Source: Thermodesulforhabdaceae bacterium
GTDB lineage: Bacteria; Desulfobacterota; Syntrophobacteria; Syntrophobacterales; Thermodesulforhabdaceae
NCBI GenBank assembly: GCA_037482015.1
Contig: JBBFKT010000005.1
Location: 1-64,000 of the forward strand
DNA: 64,000 bases
Direction of reading: 5' to 3'
Part shown: piece by piece, positions 1 to 8,667 of the stretch
Numbering within the stretch: the first letter of the stretch is position 1
How the letters are laid out: every line of letters starts with the position of its first letter
Program-made: the position numbers and the translations under genes
The notes under the pieces: generated by a model
The model's input: the letters and a program-made list of their open reading frames with translations, nothing else
Databases searched by the model: none
What the model was told of the DNA's origin: nothing

Positions 1-301
1 AAAAAATCCGTAGTGTAGAATGAAAATGACTTATCAAGTAATTACGGTAGTTTACACAAATAAATGACAAACTTGGGTTAAGATTCTTATGCTGATCAAT
101 CAGTAATTTCAATAAGTTAGACTTCCTGAAAAGGTCGAAAATGCTATTTTAGCCCCAAAAAGTGGCAAACTCGGGTTAAGAACCTGCCCTTAAATAATGA
201 TTCCGTTATGGGGAAATTTAAAGGGGGTTTTTAGAACAGCATCCCGTCAGGATTGTCATTGCGATTTTTTGCTAACATCCTTATAGGTAAAACCCAGTCT
301 A
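1..301. other. Non-coding stretch downstream of flgL, with a repeated 22-bp motif
   Basis: No gene is visible here. Two copies of an imperfect 22-bp unit (consensus AAACTyGGGTTAAGA in its core) lie at 66-87 and 164-185 in the same orientation, 98 bp apart. A weaker relative is seen near 53345. No convincing terminator with a T-tract is seen for the leftward flagellar transcript. Confidence 0.4.
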
Positions 302-1213
302 TTACAAGTATTGGAGAAGACTCAGTCCCGCTATTCTAGCCGTGGATTGATAAACAGCCTGTAAGGCAGTTGCTGTAAGCTGGTAGTCCGTAGCAAGCTT
401 TGCCATATCGGTTTCTTCTAGTTCACTAATACGTTCCTGCTGGGAAATCATTATAGCGTCCAGAGAATCACCCCTAGCTTCAAGACGATTTAGATTTGCT
501 CCAACAGTTGTCAGAGCTTCAAGCACTCTGGACTGATCTCTTTCAACTATCCCCATTGCGTCGCTGATTGAATTCGTATCCCCTGATTTGATGGCGTTTT
601 TAAGATCAAGCAGATTTTGTAAGATATTGCTTCCTTGATCATCAAAAAATAGGTTGTATCCATCAACGTTTACCCGAACAGCCGTATTTTCTCCTACGGC
701 TATATCAAGAGCTTCTCCCATTTGTCCAGGATTTGTCGGATTAACGCTAACTATTTCTCCATTTGTTTCTGTGTAGCCAAATACGGGATTTGCAGGATCT
801 GCATTAACCGAGAATATATACCGATTTTGGTATTTAGCATTAGCAATGGTAATGACTTCTCGCAGTATGTGATCAAGCTCCTGAGCGTGACTTGCTATGG
901 TCTCACTTGAGTTTTCCTTTATGGATGCTATGGCGATTTGTCTTGCTTTGGTTAAAAGGTCGTTAAGATGGTTAAGGTAACCTTCGGTGGTGTTGTTCCA
1001 GTTCATCCCGAATTCTATGTTTTTCTTCCATTGTTCAGCTTTCGCCAGAGCTGATTTTAGATTCATTGCGTTTGTCCAGTTTAAGGGATTGTCTGATGGA
1101 TCGAGAAGTCCCTTACCCCGGGATATAGCATCCTGCAGATGTCGTATAGCTTTCTGTTTTTCGAAAATATTTTTTACCGGATTTTCGTAGGTAAGAGCAA
1201 AGCTTACCCGCAT
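302..1213 (-). CDS. flgL: Flagellar hook-associated protein 3 FlgL
   Basis: FlgL is the second hook-filament junction protein, forming a ring between FlgK and the flagellin filament outside the cell. The 303-residue product has the flagellin-like N-terminal helix and a C-terminal helix, about residues 225-300, rich in Ala, Leu and Gln with the motif TATALQAVYQSTARI, typical of the D0/D1 coiled-coil pair. The ATG at 1213 follows AAGGAG. It is the last gene of a tight leftward run after flgK (15-bp gap). Flagellin is the main alternative because of shared ends, but the position after flgK and the family-typical length favour FlgL. Confidence 0.92.
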   Translation of the reverse strand: MRVSFALTYENPVKNIFEKQKAIRHLQDAISRGKGLLDPSDNPLNWTNAMNLKSALAKAEQWKKNIEFGMNWNNTTEGYLNHLNDLLTKARQIAIASIKENSSETIASHAQELDHILREVITIANAKYQNRYIFSVNADPANPVFGYTETNGEIVSVNPTNPGQMGEALDIAVGENTAVRVNVDGYNLFFDDQGSNILQNLLDLKNAIKSGDTNSISDAMGIVERDQSRVLEALTTVGANLNRLEARGDSLDAIMISQQERISELEETDMAKLATDYQLTATALQAVYQSTARIAGLSLLQYL

Positions 1214-1228
1214 AACAACGCTCCTTTT

Positions 1229-2566
1229 TTACACCATATTTACTACTGTATTAAGAAGTTGATCGGCGGTCTGTATGACCTTTGAAGCAGCCTGAAAAAG
1301 ATGTTGGAGTTTTATAAGATCAACTAGTTCTTCATCAATAGACACCCCCGCCACACTCTGTTGCTTTTGTTCCATAGTGCTTCTTAAGGTTGAATAAAAC
1401 TCCTGTTTATCATCAGCAGATTGTTTTACCGTTCCTATGGAGTTTTGTATCTGAGAAAGATATTCTGAAAAGGTCATATTGCCCAACGCTGGTATAGGGG
1501 TGTTTTGAAGTTGAGATATTTGGTATGCTTGTGATGGAGTCGTGCTTGCATTTGCGGTGAGAGAAAGGTCGGCCGTGGTAATACTAACATCAATTGATGC
1601 TGCCGATGGAGATGAGAAGACATCGAGTCCGTTAAATTTGACATTGTTGTATAGTTCAGATGAGAATGTATCAAGGTTGCTAAGAATTCCTTGAATTTGC
1701 TTTTTTGCCTGAGCAAGTCCTGCAAGTTTGCCACCTTGAGGGTCATTTGTGGAGATAGAGCCTATCCCGTTGTTTATCGTTAATGTTCCGGTGTTATCGA
1801 TACTGGCTGTAATGGTTTGGGCTCCTGTTGAGGTTACAAGGTCCAGCGCTGTGCCCCAGAGTGAGTCGTCAGTTGTAATGGTTATGGTTTTCCAGTCATC
1901 GGGTGTGGAGATTTTTATAGGAACATACTGAGAGAGTTCCTGAATAAGAGCATAACGCTGGTCTCTAAGATCGTTTGCTTGAGCTCCCGTTCCCTCAGCA
2001 AGACGTATTTTAGTGTTTAAGTCAGAAATTTGCCCAAGAATATCGTTAATTCTATCGGTTGTTTTTGATAAGTCGTTATCTATATCATTAGAAAGGCTAG
2101 AAAGCTGACTATAATGTTCTCGAATCATCGAAGCCAATGTTTCGGCGCTTTTCACAACATTTTGCTTTTCCGCTGCACCTTCTGGGTTTGCATCAAAACT
2201 ATCCCAACTGTTCCAGAAAACTTTAAGAGCGGCTGAAAGCCCTGTTTCGCCGTCATCCCTTGCGTAGGCCGATAGAAGTTCTAAGTAGGATGATCTCGTT
2301 TTGTAGTCTTCATCAAGAGAAATACTGTTTAAGAAGCGCTGTTCCAGAAGAGGGTCCCATCCCTGGAGTATGTTTTGAATTCTTGCTCCAATGCCCAAAT
2401 AAAATTTTCCATATCTAAGGGGCGGATTTGTCACGAGCTTTACCGTCTGGCGGTGATAGGTTTTGTCGTCCGCTCTGGAAATATTGTGGTTAACCGTCTG
2501 AATTTGGGTCTGAGTATTGAGCAGGGTAAGTTTTCCTGTTTCGAGGGCCTGGATTAACCCTGCCAT
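1229..2566 (-). CDS. flgK: Flagellar hook-associated protein 1 FlgK
   Basis: FlgK caps the hook and forms the first hook-filament junction ring. The N-terminus has the rod/hook/HAP signature (LNTQTQIQTVNHNISRADDK, with the normally conserved N-N-I/A pattern around residue 26). The C-terminus has the matching helix with EELVDLIKLQHLFQAASKVI. At 445 residues it is about 100 shorter than the enterobacterial protein, so the variable middle domain is reduced. It lies between the FlgN-like chaperone gene (2-bp gap) and flgL, the usual order. Confidence 0.93.
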   Translation of the reverse strand: MAGLIQALETGKLTLLNTQTQIQTVNHNISRADDKTYHRQTVKLVTNPPLRYGKFYLGIGARIQNILQGWDPLLEQRFLNSISLDEDYKTRSSYLELLSAYARDDGETGLSAALKVFWNSWDSFDANPEGAAEKQNVVKSAETLASMIREHYSQLSSLSNDIDNDLSKTTDRINDILGQISDLNTKIRLAEGTGAQANDLRDQRYALIQELSQYVPIKISTPDDWKTITITTDDSLWGTALDLVTSTGAQTITASIDNTGTLTINNGIGSISTNDPQGGKLAGLAQAKKQIQGILSNLDTFSSELYNNVKFNGLDVFSSPSAASIDVSITTADLSLTANASTTPSQAYQISQLQNTPIPALGNMTFSEYLSQIQNSIGTVKQSADDKQEFYSTLRSTMEQKQQSVAGVSIDEELVDLIKLQHLFQAASKVIQTADQLLNTVVNMV

Positions 2567-2568
2567 TT

Positions 2569-2952
2569 TTATGCCTCCATGCTTAGATTTATTCCTTTTG
2601 GTGGCAAGAGAGCAGTTTCAGTCTTACCATTCTGGCAGTAATTTTTGGGGAGAAGAACCGAAAGGAAGTCGTTACATAGGGAAAGAGCTTCTTCAACAAA
2701 GGTTTTGTTTGTTTCATTGAGGATTTTGATTTCTGAAAGGATTTCTCTAATGTTAGGGATCTCCAGCAAAGCTTTTGGATCAAGAGTTTCAAGCCTAGCT
2801 ACCTTTTCGATTTGATCCACGAGAAAAAGTTTCCTGGGGAGAAGGTTCATTAATCCTGTTCGGTCCATCTTCTTAAGAAACTGCTTTTCTTCTATAAGCA
2901 CCTGTCGAAATTCCTCTAACAGGGAAAAAATTTCCTCTGGTCTGGGTATCAC
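2569..2952 (-). CDS. flgN: FlgN-like flagellar export chaperone
   Basis: This 127-residue, mostly helical and charged protein sits immediately upstream of flgK, where the FlgK/FlgL chaperone FlgN is normally encoded. It has the FlgN-type pattern of an N-terminal helix with LLEEFRQVLIEEKQFLKKMD followed by a long central helix. It probably keeps FlgK and FlgL unfolded in the cytoplasm before export. Translation appears to start at GTG, overlapping the flgJ stop codon (GTGA), which suggests translational coupling. The call rests on position and helical pattern more than on strong sequence identity. Confidence 0.7.
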   Translation of the reverse strand: MIPRPEEIFSLLEEFRQVLIEEKQFLKKMDRTGLMNLLPRKLFLVDQIEKVARLETLDPKALLEIPNIREILSEIKILNETNKTFVEEALSLCNDFLSVLLPKNYCQNGKTETALLPPKGINLSMEA

Positions 2953-3272
2953 GGTGCTTCCTCCTTTGTTATTTTCTGTCTAAATTCTGCCTCTAGAAGT
3001 GGCTCAAGTTGTTTGTAAATCATGCCGCCTAATCCCAGAGATCCTGAAAGACTGATTTCTCTAGCTACTGCCTCATCCATCATCGCCTCGTAGATTTCTC
3101 TCGCCCTATCCGGAGCTTCGGCTCGCATTATCGTCTCTCTCATGTTTTTCAAAATGTATGCCGTAAAGAGGCTTTCAAATTCCCTGCAGGCTTTTTTTAG
3201 TTCCTCTTTTTTTGCTTCGAACCTTTTTTCTGGAGGAATGGCTATCTTGACATCATTTTTCAAAGCTTCCAT
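2949..3272 (-). CDS. flgJ: Rod-binding protein FlgJ, N-terminal domain only
   Basis: The 107-residue product matches the rod-binding (rod-capping) domain of FlgJ: CREFESLFTAYILKNMRETI around residues 29-48, then a MMDEAVAREISLSGSLGLGG segment. It lacks the C-terminal muramidase domain of the enterobacterial two-domain protein, as is common outside the gamma-/betaproteobacteria, so peptidoglycan must be opened by a separate enzyme. The ATG at 3272 follows GGGGAGAG. It lies between the second motB-like gene and flgN. Confidence 0.88.
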   Translation of the reverse strand: MEALKNDVKIAIPPEKRFEAKKEELKKACREFESLFTAYILKNMRETIMRAEAPDRAREIYEAMMDEAVAREISLSGSLGLGGMIYKQLEPLLEAEFRQKITKEEAP

Positions 3273-3292
3273 CGGCTTCTCTCCCCTGAACT

Positions 3293-4045
3293 TTACACTT
3301 CTTTTGCTGGTTTCAAAGTTATCTCAACTCGACGATTAAGGGCACGCCCGGCAGGTGTTGAATTGTCTCCAAGAGGCAGTCTATCGCCGTAAGCTCCAAT
3401 GGCGAGCTTTTCTGGGGATATTCCATGCTGATTTATCAGATAATCCAAAACCGCTTTTGCTCGAGCAAAGGATAATTCATCGTTTGATGAAAAAGGTCCT
3501 TTTGAACCTGGAGGAGTGTTGTCGGTGTGACCATCGATAAAAGCTTCATACCTGGAGTTCTTAAGAAATAGGGAAATTGAATCCAGAATAGGTAGAGCAG
3601 ATGGTTTTAGCTGAGCGCTCCCTCTCTCGAAAAGAAAGTCATTAGTAAATATCAGTGTAAGTCCTTTGCTTAACTCGTCTTTCTTATACCAGATGAACTT
3701 CCCTGAAGCTATAAGCTGGTCGATTTGTTCTTCCGAGAAGTTTTGAATATCTTCGATATTCTGGATTTCAAGAGACTGTGTTTTTCGAAAGATTTTTTTT
3801 AGAACAACCGATGGAGATTGGGAAACGATTTCTAATTTCTGGAAAAATAAAACTCCTCCAGCCTGGCCGAAGTTTTTCAAAGCTTTCCTTATAGCCTGTG
3901 AGTCGAGAGAAGACATAGAAACAAGCAGCACAAAAAAGGTAAGAAGAAGAGTGCAGAAATCAGCAAAAGTAATCATCCATGCAGTTTTGCTTGATCCACT
4001 AGATATTTTAGCGTCCTTTTTGCTCCATGACCTATTTCTTTCCAT
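3293..4045 (-). CDS. MotB-like OmpA-family stator protein (second of a tandem pair)
   Basis: The protein has a short basic cytoplasmic N-terminus, one membrane helix starting at TAWMITFADFCTLLLTFFVL with the channel Asp of MotB, and a C-terminal OmpA-type peptidoglycan-binding domain with IDGHTDNTPP and FARAKAVLDYL, ending in RRVEITLKP. An upstream TTG at 4063 is open, but the ATG at 4045 is preceded by GGGGGAGAG and is preferred, giving about 250 residues. It overlaps the previous motB-like gene by 14 bp. The only motA in the window is about 17 kb away, so this is an unlinked or second stator subunit. OmpA-family peptidoglycan anchor without stator function is less likely because of the plug/TM motif. 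Confidence 0.85.
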   Translation of the reverse strand: MERNRSWSKKDAKISSGSSKTAWMITFADFCTLLLTFFVLLVSMSSLDSQAIRKALKNFGQAGGVLFFQKLEIVSQSPSVVLKKIFRKTQSLEIQNIEDIQNFSEEQIDQLIASGKFIWYKKDELSKGLTLIFTNDFLFERGSAQLKPSALPILDSISLFLKNSRYEAFIDGHTDNTPPGSKGPFSSNDELSFARAKAVLDYLINQHGISPEKLAIGAYGDRLPLGDNSTPAGRALNRRVEITLKPAKEV

Positions 4046-4856
4046 GACCGGACTCTCCCCCAAAAAGCGGGAAGAAAAAGTGTTTGTATTGAAAGAATGG
4101 TTTTCGCTCGGCTTTCATAGAGTAGATACTTGCTGGAATTGATGGATTCTTTCCCAGAAGGATTTCCACACGACGGTTTTTGTATTTGAGAGAAGGGAAT
4201 TGATCGATATCCACGACGGGGTGAAAATAACTCATACCGTGAGCGCTCATGCGTTGAGGTGCAATACCTAGATTCAGGAAAAGTCTATATACGGCAAAAG
4301 CTCTTTCTGCGGAAATCTTCCATGATAGAGATTCCGAATTGGGTGTCGCCATTACTTCCGTTTTGTCAGTGTATGCTCGTATTTCTACATCTTGAGGATC
4401 GTTTTTTAAGTGCATTCCAAGGTTTGAAAGAAGCTTTTCGGCTAGCGGGGAAAGTTTTGATGATCCTTCGTCGAATAGAAAGGGAGCGTTTAAGCGGATC
4501 ATGAGGCGATCTTCCTCCCGAAGGATGTCGGCTTCTGGTCCGAGCATTCCAGTAGCTGCTAACTGTTTTAGAAGCTTTTCGTCCATAGAAGAGGGCTTTG
4601 TCATGGGAATCGATTGAATTGGAATGTTTTCTGGCTTTTCTTCTCCGCTTAGGCTTTTGCCTGCCGGCAAAAATCCAAATGCACCTATGAGAGAATTTAG
4701 CGCCTTTTTTTCTCTTTCTTCGTCTATAGAGGACATAGAGAAGATGAGCACGAAGAAAGTCAAGAGAAGGGTGCATAGATCTGCATAGGTAATAATCCAG
4801 GCAGGTTTCTTGGTCCCGTAGTCTGGATTATGTTGGGAAGACTTTCTAAGGCTCAT
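4032..4856 (-). CDS. MotB-like OmpA-family stator protein (first of a tandem pair)
   Basis: The 274-residue protein has one transmembrane helix with the stator motif PAWIITYADLCTLLLTFFVL, including the ion-carrying Asp, followed by a plug-like segment (FSMSSIDEEREKK) and a C-terminal OmpA domain (EIRAYTDKTE, ISAERAFAVYRLFL, NRRVEILLGK). It should anchor a MotA ring to peptidoglycan. It overlaps the next motB-like gene, so the two are translated together. The OmpA domain has Y-T-D-K rather than the common G-H-T-D, a small divergence from its neighbour. Confidence 0.85.
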   Translation of the reverse strand: MSLRKSSQHNPDYGTKKPAWIITYADLCTLLLTFFVLIFSMSSIDEEREKKALNSLIGAFGFLPAGKSLSGEEKPENIPIQSIPMTKPSSMDEKLLKQLAATGMLGPEADILREEDRLMIRLNAPFLFDEGSSKLSPLAEKLLSNLGMHLKNDPQDVEIRAYTDKTEVMATPNSESLSWKISAERAFAVYRLFLNLGIAPQRMSAHGMSYFHPVVDIDQFPSLKYKNRRVEILLGKNPSIPASIYSMKAERKPFFQYKHFFFPLFGGESGHGKK

Positions 4857-4922
4857 AAAGGTTGCCTTCCAAAGTAAATTCTCAGACTGTGATATTTCTA
4901 AGTCCTATTTTTATCTTTACCT

Positions 4923-6041
4923 TTAGATGATCTCCAGTTCTGCCTGCAGTGCTCCTGCTGCCTTCATAGCCTGTAAAATGTTTATTAAATCTCTGGGAGT
5001 GGCTCCTAAAGCGTTCAATCCTTCCACCACCTGACTGATGGTTATACCTCCGCCTACAATAGCAAGATGAGCCTTCTGTTCCTTCACTTCGACCTGTGTT
5101 TGAGGCACAACGGCAGTTTGTCCCGGGCTGAATGGGAGAGGTTGGGATACGTAAGGTTGTTCCGTAATAGTTACGGTGAGATTGCCGTGAGCTACGGCCA
5201 CCGGCGCTATACGCACATTTTCTCCCATGACTATCGTTCCGGTTCGTTCGTTTATGACAATCTTGGCAACTGCGTCGGGAACAACTTCAAGCCCTTCAAC
5301 CATGGCTACAAAATCAACCAGCTTTTTCTGATATCCTTCTGGAATTTGAACTTTGACTGTGCTTGCATCTTCAGGTGCAGCGATGGTGCTTCCAAAGTTT
5401 TTGTTAATCGTGTCTGCGATTTTCTTGGATGATGTAAAATCGGGTTGATTGAGGGTCAACGTTAGATGATCTAGGCCTTCGTAAGACACTGGAATGTCTT
5501 TTTCTATCAGGGCTCCGTTTGAGATGTAACCCACTGTAGGATGATTTTGTTGCACGCCACCTCCTGCCTGCCCTCCAAAGGCGAATCCTCCAACCGAGAT
5601 GGGTCCCTGAGCGACTCCATACACCTGTCCGTCAGGCCCCTGTAAAGGTGTCATCAGGAGAGTGCCCCCTACAAGGCTTTTAGCGTCCCCGATTGATGAT
5701 ACCTGAACGTCAACCTTCATTCCCTGCTTTGCAAATGGAGGAAGCTTAGCAGTTACCATTACAGCGGCAACATTTTTAATCTTGATTTGAGCAGGATCTA
5801 CGTGGATGCCCATGTTGTCCAACATATTTGCGAGTGTGCTCACTGTGAACTGGGTCTTTTCTTTATCACCGGTTCCGTTTAACCCCACCACAAGTCCATA
5901 GCCAACAAGCATGTTGGGTCTATCTCCTACGAAATGCGCAATGTCTTTAATGCGAGCAGCTGCGGCTATGCCAGAACCGCTGACGTAAAACGCCAGCAAG
6001 GTGATAAAGAGAATGAGCCATAAACCCTTTGTTTTCCTCAT
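4923..6041 (-). CDS. flgI: Flagellar P-ring protein FlgI
   Basis: FlgI forms the periplasmic P ring around the flagellar rod. The 372-residue protein begins with a Sec signal peptide ending near GIAAAA, followed by the highly conserved family start RIKDIAHFVGDRPNMLVGYG and LVVGLNGTGDK. The C-terminus carries LNALGATPRDLINILQAMKA, also diagnostic. Length and motifs are fully typical. It lies 31 bp downstream of flgH in the order flgF-flgG-flgA-flgH-flgI. Confidence 0.97.
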   Translation of the reverse strand: MRKTKGLWLILFITLLAFYVSGSGIAAAARIKDIAHFVGDRPNMLVGYGLVVGLNGTGDKEKTQFTVSTLANMLDNMGIHVDPAQIKIKNVAAVMVTAKLPPFAKQGMKVDVQVSSIGDAKSLVGGTLLMTPLQGPDGQVYGVAQGPISVGGFAFGGQAGGGVQQNHPTVGYISNGALIEKDIPVSYEGLDHLTLTLNQPDFTSSKKIADTINKNFGSTIAAPEDASTVKVQIPEGYQKKLVDFVAMVEGLEVVPDAVAKIVINERTGTIVMGENVRIAPVAVAHGNLTVTITEQPYVSQPLPFSPGQTAVVPQTQVEVKEQKAHLAIVGGGITISQVVEGLNALGATPRDLINILQAMKAAGALQAELEII

Positions 6042-6072
6042 TTTAACAACCCCCAGGGAAGTCGTTTTTCAA

Positions 6073-6822
6073 CTAAAAGGGAAATAGAAGATCCATAATT
6101 TGTCCAAGCCAGCCTGGGCGTTGCTGTCTGGACACAGGTCCCTTGCCTACAATGAAAATCTTAGCATCAGCTATATTTTGTGACATCACAGTGTTGTTTC
6201 GGGTTATATCTACAGGTCGCACAACGCCTTCCAATATTATCTGGTGCACTTCGTCGTTTACCTTTACCCATCGTGAACCTCGAATCACAAGATTACCGTT
6301 TGGTAGAACATCTACAACCGTTGCCGTCATGTAAGCTTTGACCGTGTTGGTTCTGGTGGTTTTCCCAGATCCTTTAAGTCCCCGACCAAATTCAGCGCCA
6401 TAATCAAGTGCAGTTGAACCACCAAGAAGATTTTTGCCAGCCACAGCTGGATTTGATGCACTGAGTTTCCCGCCCCAACTATGAGTTCGATTAGTCTCTG
6501 TTGTTGCTTCTTCTGACGCATCAGCCGATTCGCTGACGGTTATGGTGATGGTGTCGCCAATGTTTCTAGCTTTGATGTCCCGATAGAGTGAACCAACCTG
6601 ATTGTTCCATATAGAGCCTGATGGCTGAGGAAGTGGCTGAGAAGATGGATGTGATGATGGTATCTCATAAGCTGGAGACTGTGATGGAGCAGGGGGAGGA
6701 ATAAATTGAGAATGAGTGGCTGAATCAGTTCTATCACCCATTGTCGCACAGCCGTAAGCCGTCGCGACAATCAATAAAGTCCCGATAATTTTAATTGCCC
6801 TGCATTCCCAAAATTTAGTCAT
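6073..6822 (-). CDS. flgH: Flagellar L-ring lipoprotein FlgH
   Basis: FlgH forms the L ring in the outer membrane. A lipoprotein signal with a lipobox ending at Cys25 (TAYGC) is followed by a Pro/Ser-rich spacer (about residues 35-75) and then the conserved FlgH domain: SLYRDIKARNIGDTITITVS, NGNLVIRGSRWVKVNDE and VRPVDITRNNTV. Presence of FlgH shows a Gram-negative outer membrane. The gap to flgA is 4 bp, consistent with one transcript. Confidence 0.96.
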   Translation of the reverse strand: MTKFWECRAIKIIGTLLIVATAYGCATMGDRTDSATHSQFIPPPAPSQSPAYEIPSSHPSSQPLPQPSGSIWNNQVGSLYRDIKARNIGDTITITVSESADASEEATTETNRTHSWGGKLSASNPAVAGKNLLGGSTALDYGAEFGRGLKGSGKTTRTNTVKAYMTATVVDVLPNGNLVIRGSRWVKVNDEVHQIILEGVVRPVDITRNNTVMSQNIADAKIFIVGKGPVSRQQRPGWLGQIMDLLFPF

Positions 6823-6826
6823 AGAA

Positions 6827-7840
6827 TTACTCCATTACGATAACTGTTTCCCGATCTTTTATCCATCCTTGAATGATCTTCTTTGATGACAGATTCATTA
6901 CCTTAACTCGATCGCCAATCCTTCCGTCAGTTTTCGCTTCACCCTTGGCGGTTAGATTGAGACCGGGCCTGCTTACAACTAACCTGACTATATCGCCCTT
7001 GTTAACCACAATGGGATTATCAACGTAGGAGATTTTCACAGGTTCGTTGGCGGCGAAGTCTTTCAGGGCTCTCTTTCCCACAGCATCCAGTTCTTTTTTG
7101 GCGTAATCTTTAGGATTATCGGTGACTTTGGCTCTCTTGACCATCAAGTCTTCTGCTTGAATAACCGTGCCTTTTTGAATGTTCTTTACTACATGAAGCA
7201 CATCGTCATAAAGATCAACCGTTCCCGTTACATTGAAGGTTTGGGCTGGGCGTCCGTCCACCATTACTTGAAAAGTCAAGGTGGTATTGCCACCTGTAAG
7301 TTCCTGTGATGCTGAAGACACGTTAATTGTTCTTTCTCCTGCTGGGACTACAGGGATTCCGGCTATTTTTATGTCGTGAATGTCAATATCCTCTGGCTTC
7401 CAAGAAATGTGTTTGATTATGTAATCCTTGAAGGCTTGTTCGATTTCTTCTCGGGGAATATTTACCGATTTTCTTGTCACCATTATTTCTGATGGAATTA
7501 GCAACTGAACCTTATCAAAATTCTGTCCATTTCCTTCGATAATTTTTTTTAGGTAGCTCTTTAGAAGATCCATCTGAACATATTTAACTTCTCCAACTTC
7601 CGGGGCTTCGCCAATGTATAGGGAAGCGAAGTGATCCAGCCAATCGGAAGGAACCGAACCGGGAACGACAAGATCCCCAAGATAGACGCCACCTTTTGCA
7701 ATTTCTACGTGGTCCTTAATTTGTAGAGTAATGAGTTCTGAAAAGGCGAAAGAAGAAGTCGTATAAAGCATCAAGCACAAAGTAATGATGCCCACCAAAA
7801 GATTAGGTCTTTTAAGTATGATAGCGGCCAGGTTTTTCAT
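6827..7840 (-). CDS. flgA: P-ring assembly chaperone FlgA
   Basis: FlgA is a periplasmic chaperone needed to assemble the FlgI P ring. The product has a signal peptide (LLVGIITLCLMLYTTSSFAF), an N-terminal flgA domain, and a C-terminal SAF/ChapFlgA domain with KGTVIQAEDLMVKRAKV, GKRALKDFAANEPVK and the closing GDRVKVMNLSSKKIIQGWI. At 337 residues it is longer than the roughly 220-residue enterobacterial protein because of the larger N-terminal part. It lies between flgG and flgH. Confidence 0.93.
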   Translation of the reverse strand: MKNLAAIILKRPNLLVGIITLCLMLYTTSSFAFSELITLQIKDHVEIAKGGVYLGDLVVPGSVPSDWLDHFASLYIGEAPEVGEVKYVQMDLLKSYLKKIIEGNGQNFDKVQLLIPSEIMVTRKSVNIPREEIEQAFKDYIIKHISWKPEDIDIHDIKIAGIPVVPAGERTINVSSASQELTGGNTTLTFQVMVDGRPAQTFNVTGTVDLYDDVLHVVKNIQKGTVIQAEDLMVKRAKVTDNPKDYAKKELDAVGKRALKDFAANEPVKISYVDNPIVVNKGDIVRLVVSRPGLNLTAKGEAKTDGRIGDRVKVMNLSSKKIIQGWIKDRETVIVME

Positions 7841-7865
7841 AGCTGTATCACCCTCGCATGTATGT

Positions 7866-8648
7866 CTAAGCCTTTACGTTATTGGCGATGTGAAGCATTT
7901 CATCCACTGTTTTGATGATCTTCGAGTTGGCTTCGTAGGCTCGTTGTCCCGCAATCATGTTAACCATTTCTTCGACCACGTTTACATTTGAGTTTTCAAG
8001 AAATCCCTGAAGGATTGTTCCAAGCCCATCCGTTCCAGGGGTTCCTTCTGCGGCTTCCCCTGATGCATCAGATGGCTTGAAGTAGTTTTTTCCTACGCTT
8101 ATAAGTCCGCCGGGATTAGGGAAATCATAGATTGCTATTGTTTGAGTAACCAGGGCTGTCCCGTTTTGATCAAGGGCTGTTAGTTTACCGCCTGCGTCTA
8201 TTGTGATGGTTACAGCTTCTCTAGGGATGCTAACCTCCGGTTGGAGACGGTTTCCTTCGGCGTCACAAAGATAACCGTCCGCATCGAGCTTAAAGGACCC
8301 GCTTCTAGTATAAACTTCTTCGGTGCCTCTTAACACCTTGAAGAAACCTTTGCCTTCTATGGCAATATCAAGAGGATTTTCGGTCTGGACGAAGTTCCCT
8401 TGAGAAAATAGTTTTTGAACGGAGACGGTTTTGACTCCTGTGCCCACCTGTATGCCAGACGCTGTCTTAGTATCGGTTGATGTTTCCGCTCCTGGAGGCA
8501 CTATGGTTTGGTAAATGAGATCTTCAAAATTTGCTCGGCTTTTTTTAAAGCCTGTAGTTTGGGCGTTAGCCAGATTGTGAGCAATAACGTCCATATTTAG
8601 TGACTGAGCAGACATGCCGGTTGCTGCCGTCCATAAACTTCTGATCAT
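7866..8648 (-). CDS. flgG: Flagellar distal rod protein FlgG
   Basis: FlgG builds the distal rod. The 260-residue protein starts MIRSLWTAATGMSAQSLNMD with the NLANAQTTGFKKSRANFEDL motif of rod/hook proteins and ends with NVNVVEEMVNMIAGQRAYEA and VDEMLHIANNV, which are characteristic of FlgG. Length is exactly as expected. It is 19 bp downstream of flgF. Confidence 0.97.
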   Translation of the reverse strand: MIRSLWTAATGMSAQSLNMDVIAHNLANAQTTGFKKSRANFEDLIYQTIVPPGAETSTDTKTASGIQVGTGVKTVSVQKLFSQGNFVQTENPLDIAIEGKGFFKVLRGTEEVYTRSGSFKLDADGYLCDAEGNRLQPEVSIPREAVTITIDAGGKLTALDQNGTALVTQTIAIYDFPNPGGLISVGKNYFKPSDASGEAAEGTPGTDGLGTILQGFLENSNVNVVEEMVNMIAGQRAYEANSKIIKTVDEMLHIANNVKA

Positions 8649-8667
8649 GGCTTTTTACCTCCTCACT

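Noticed and set aside
4366-4776. 136-residue alternative frame inside the first motB-like gene
   Set aside because: Arg/Ser-rich composition typical of a shifted frame; the motB-like frame has clear domains.
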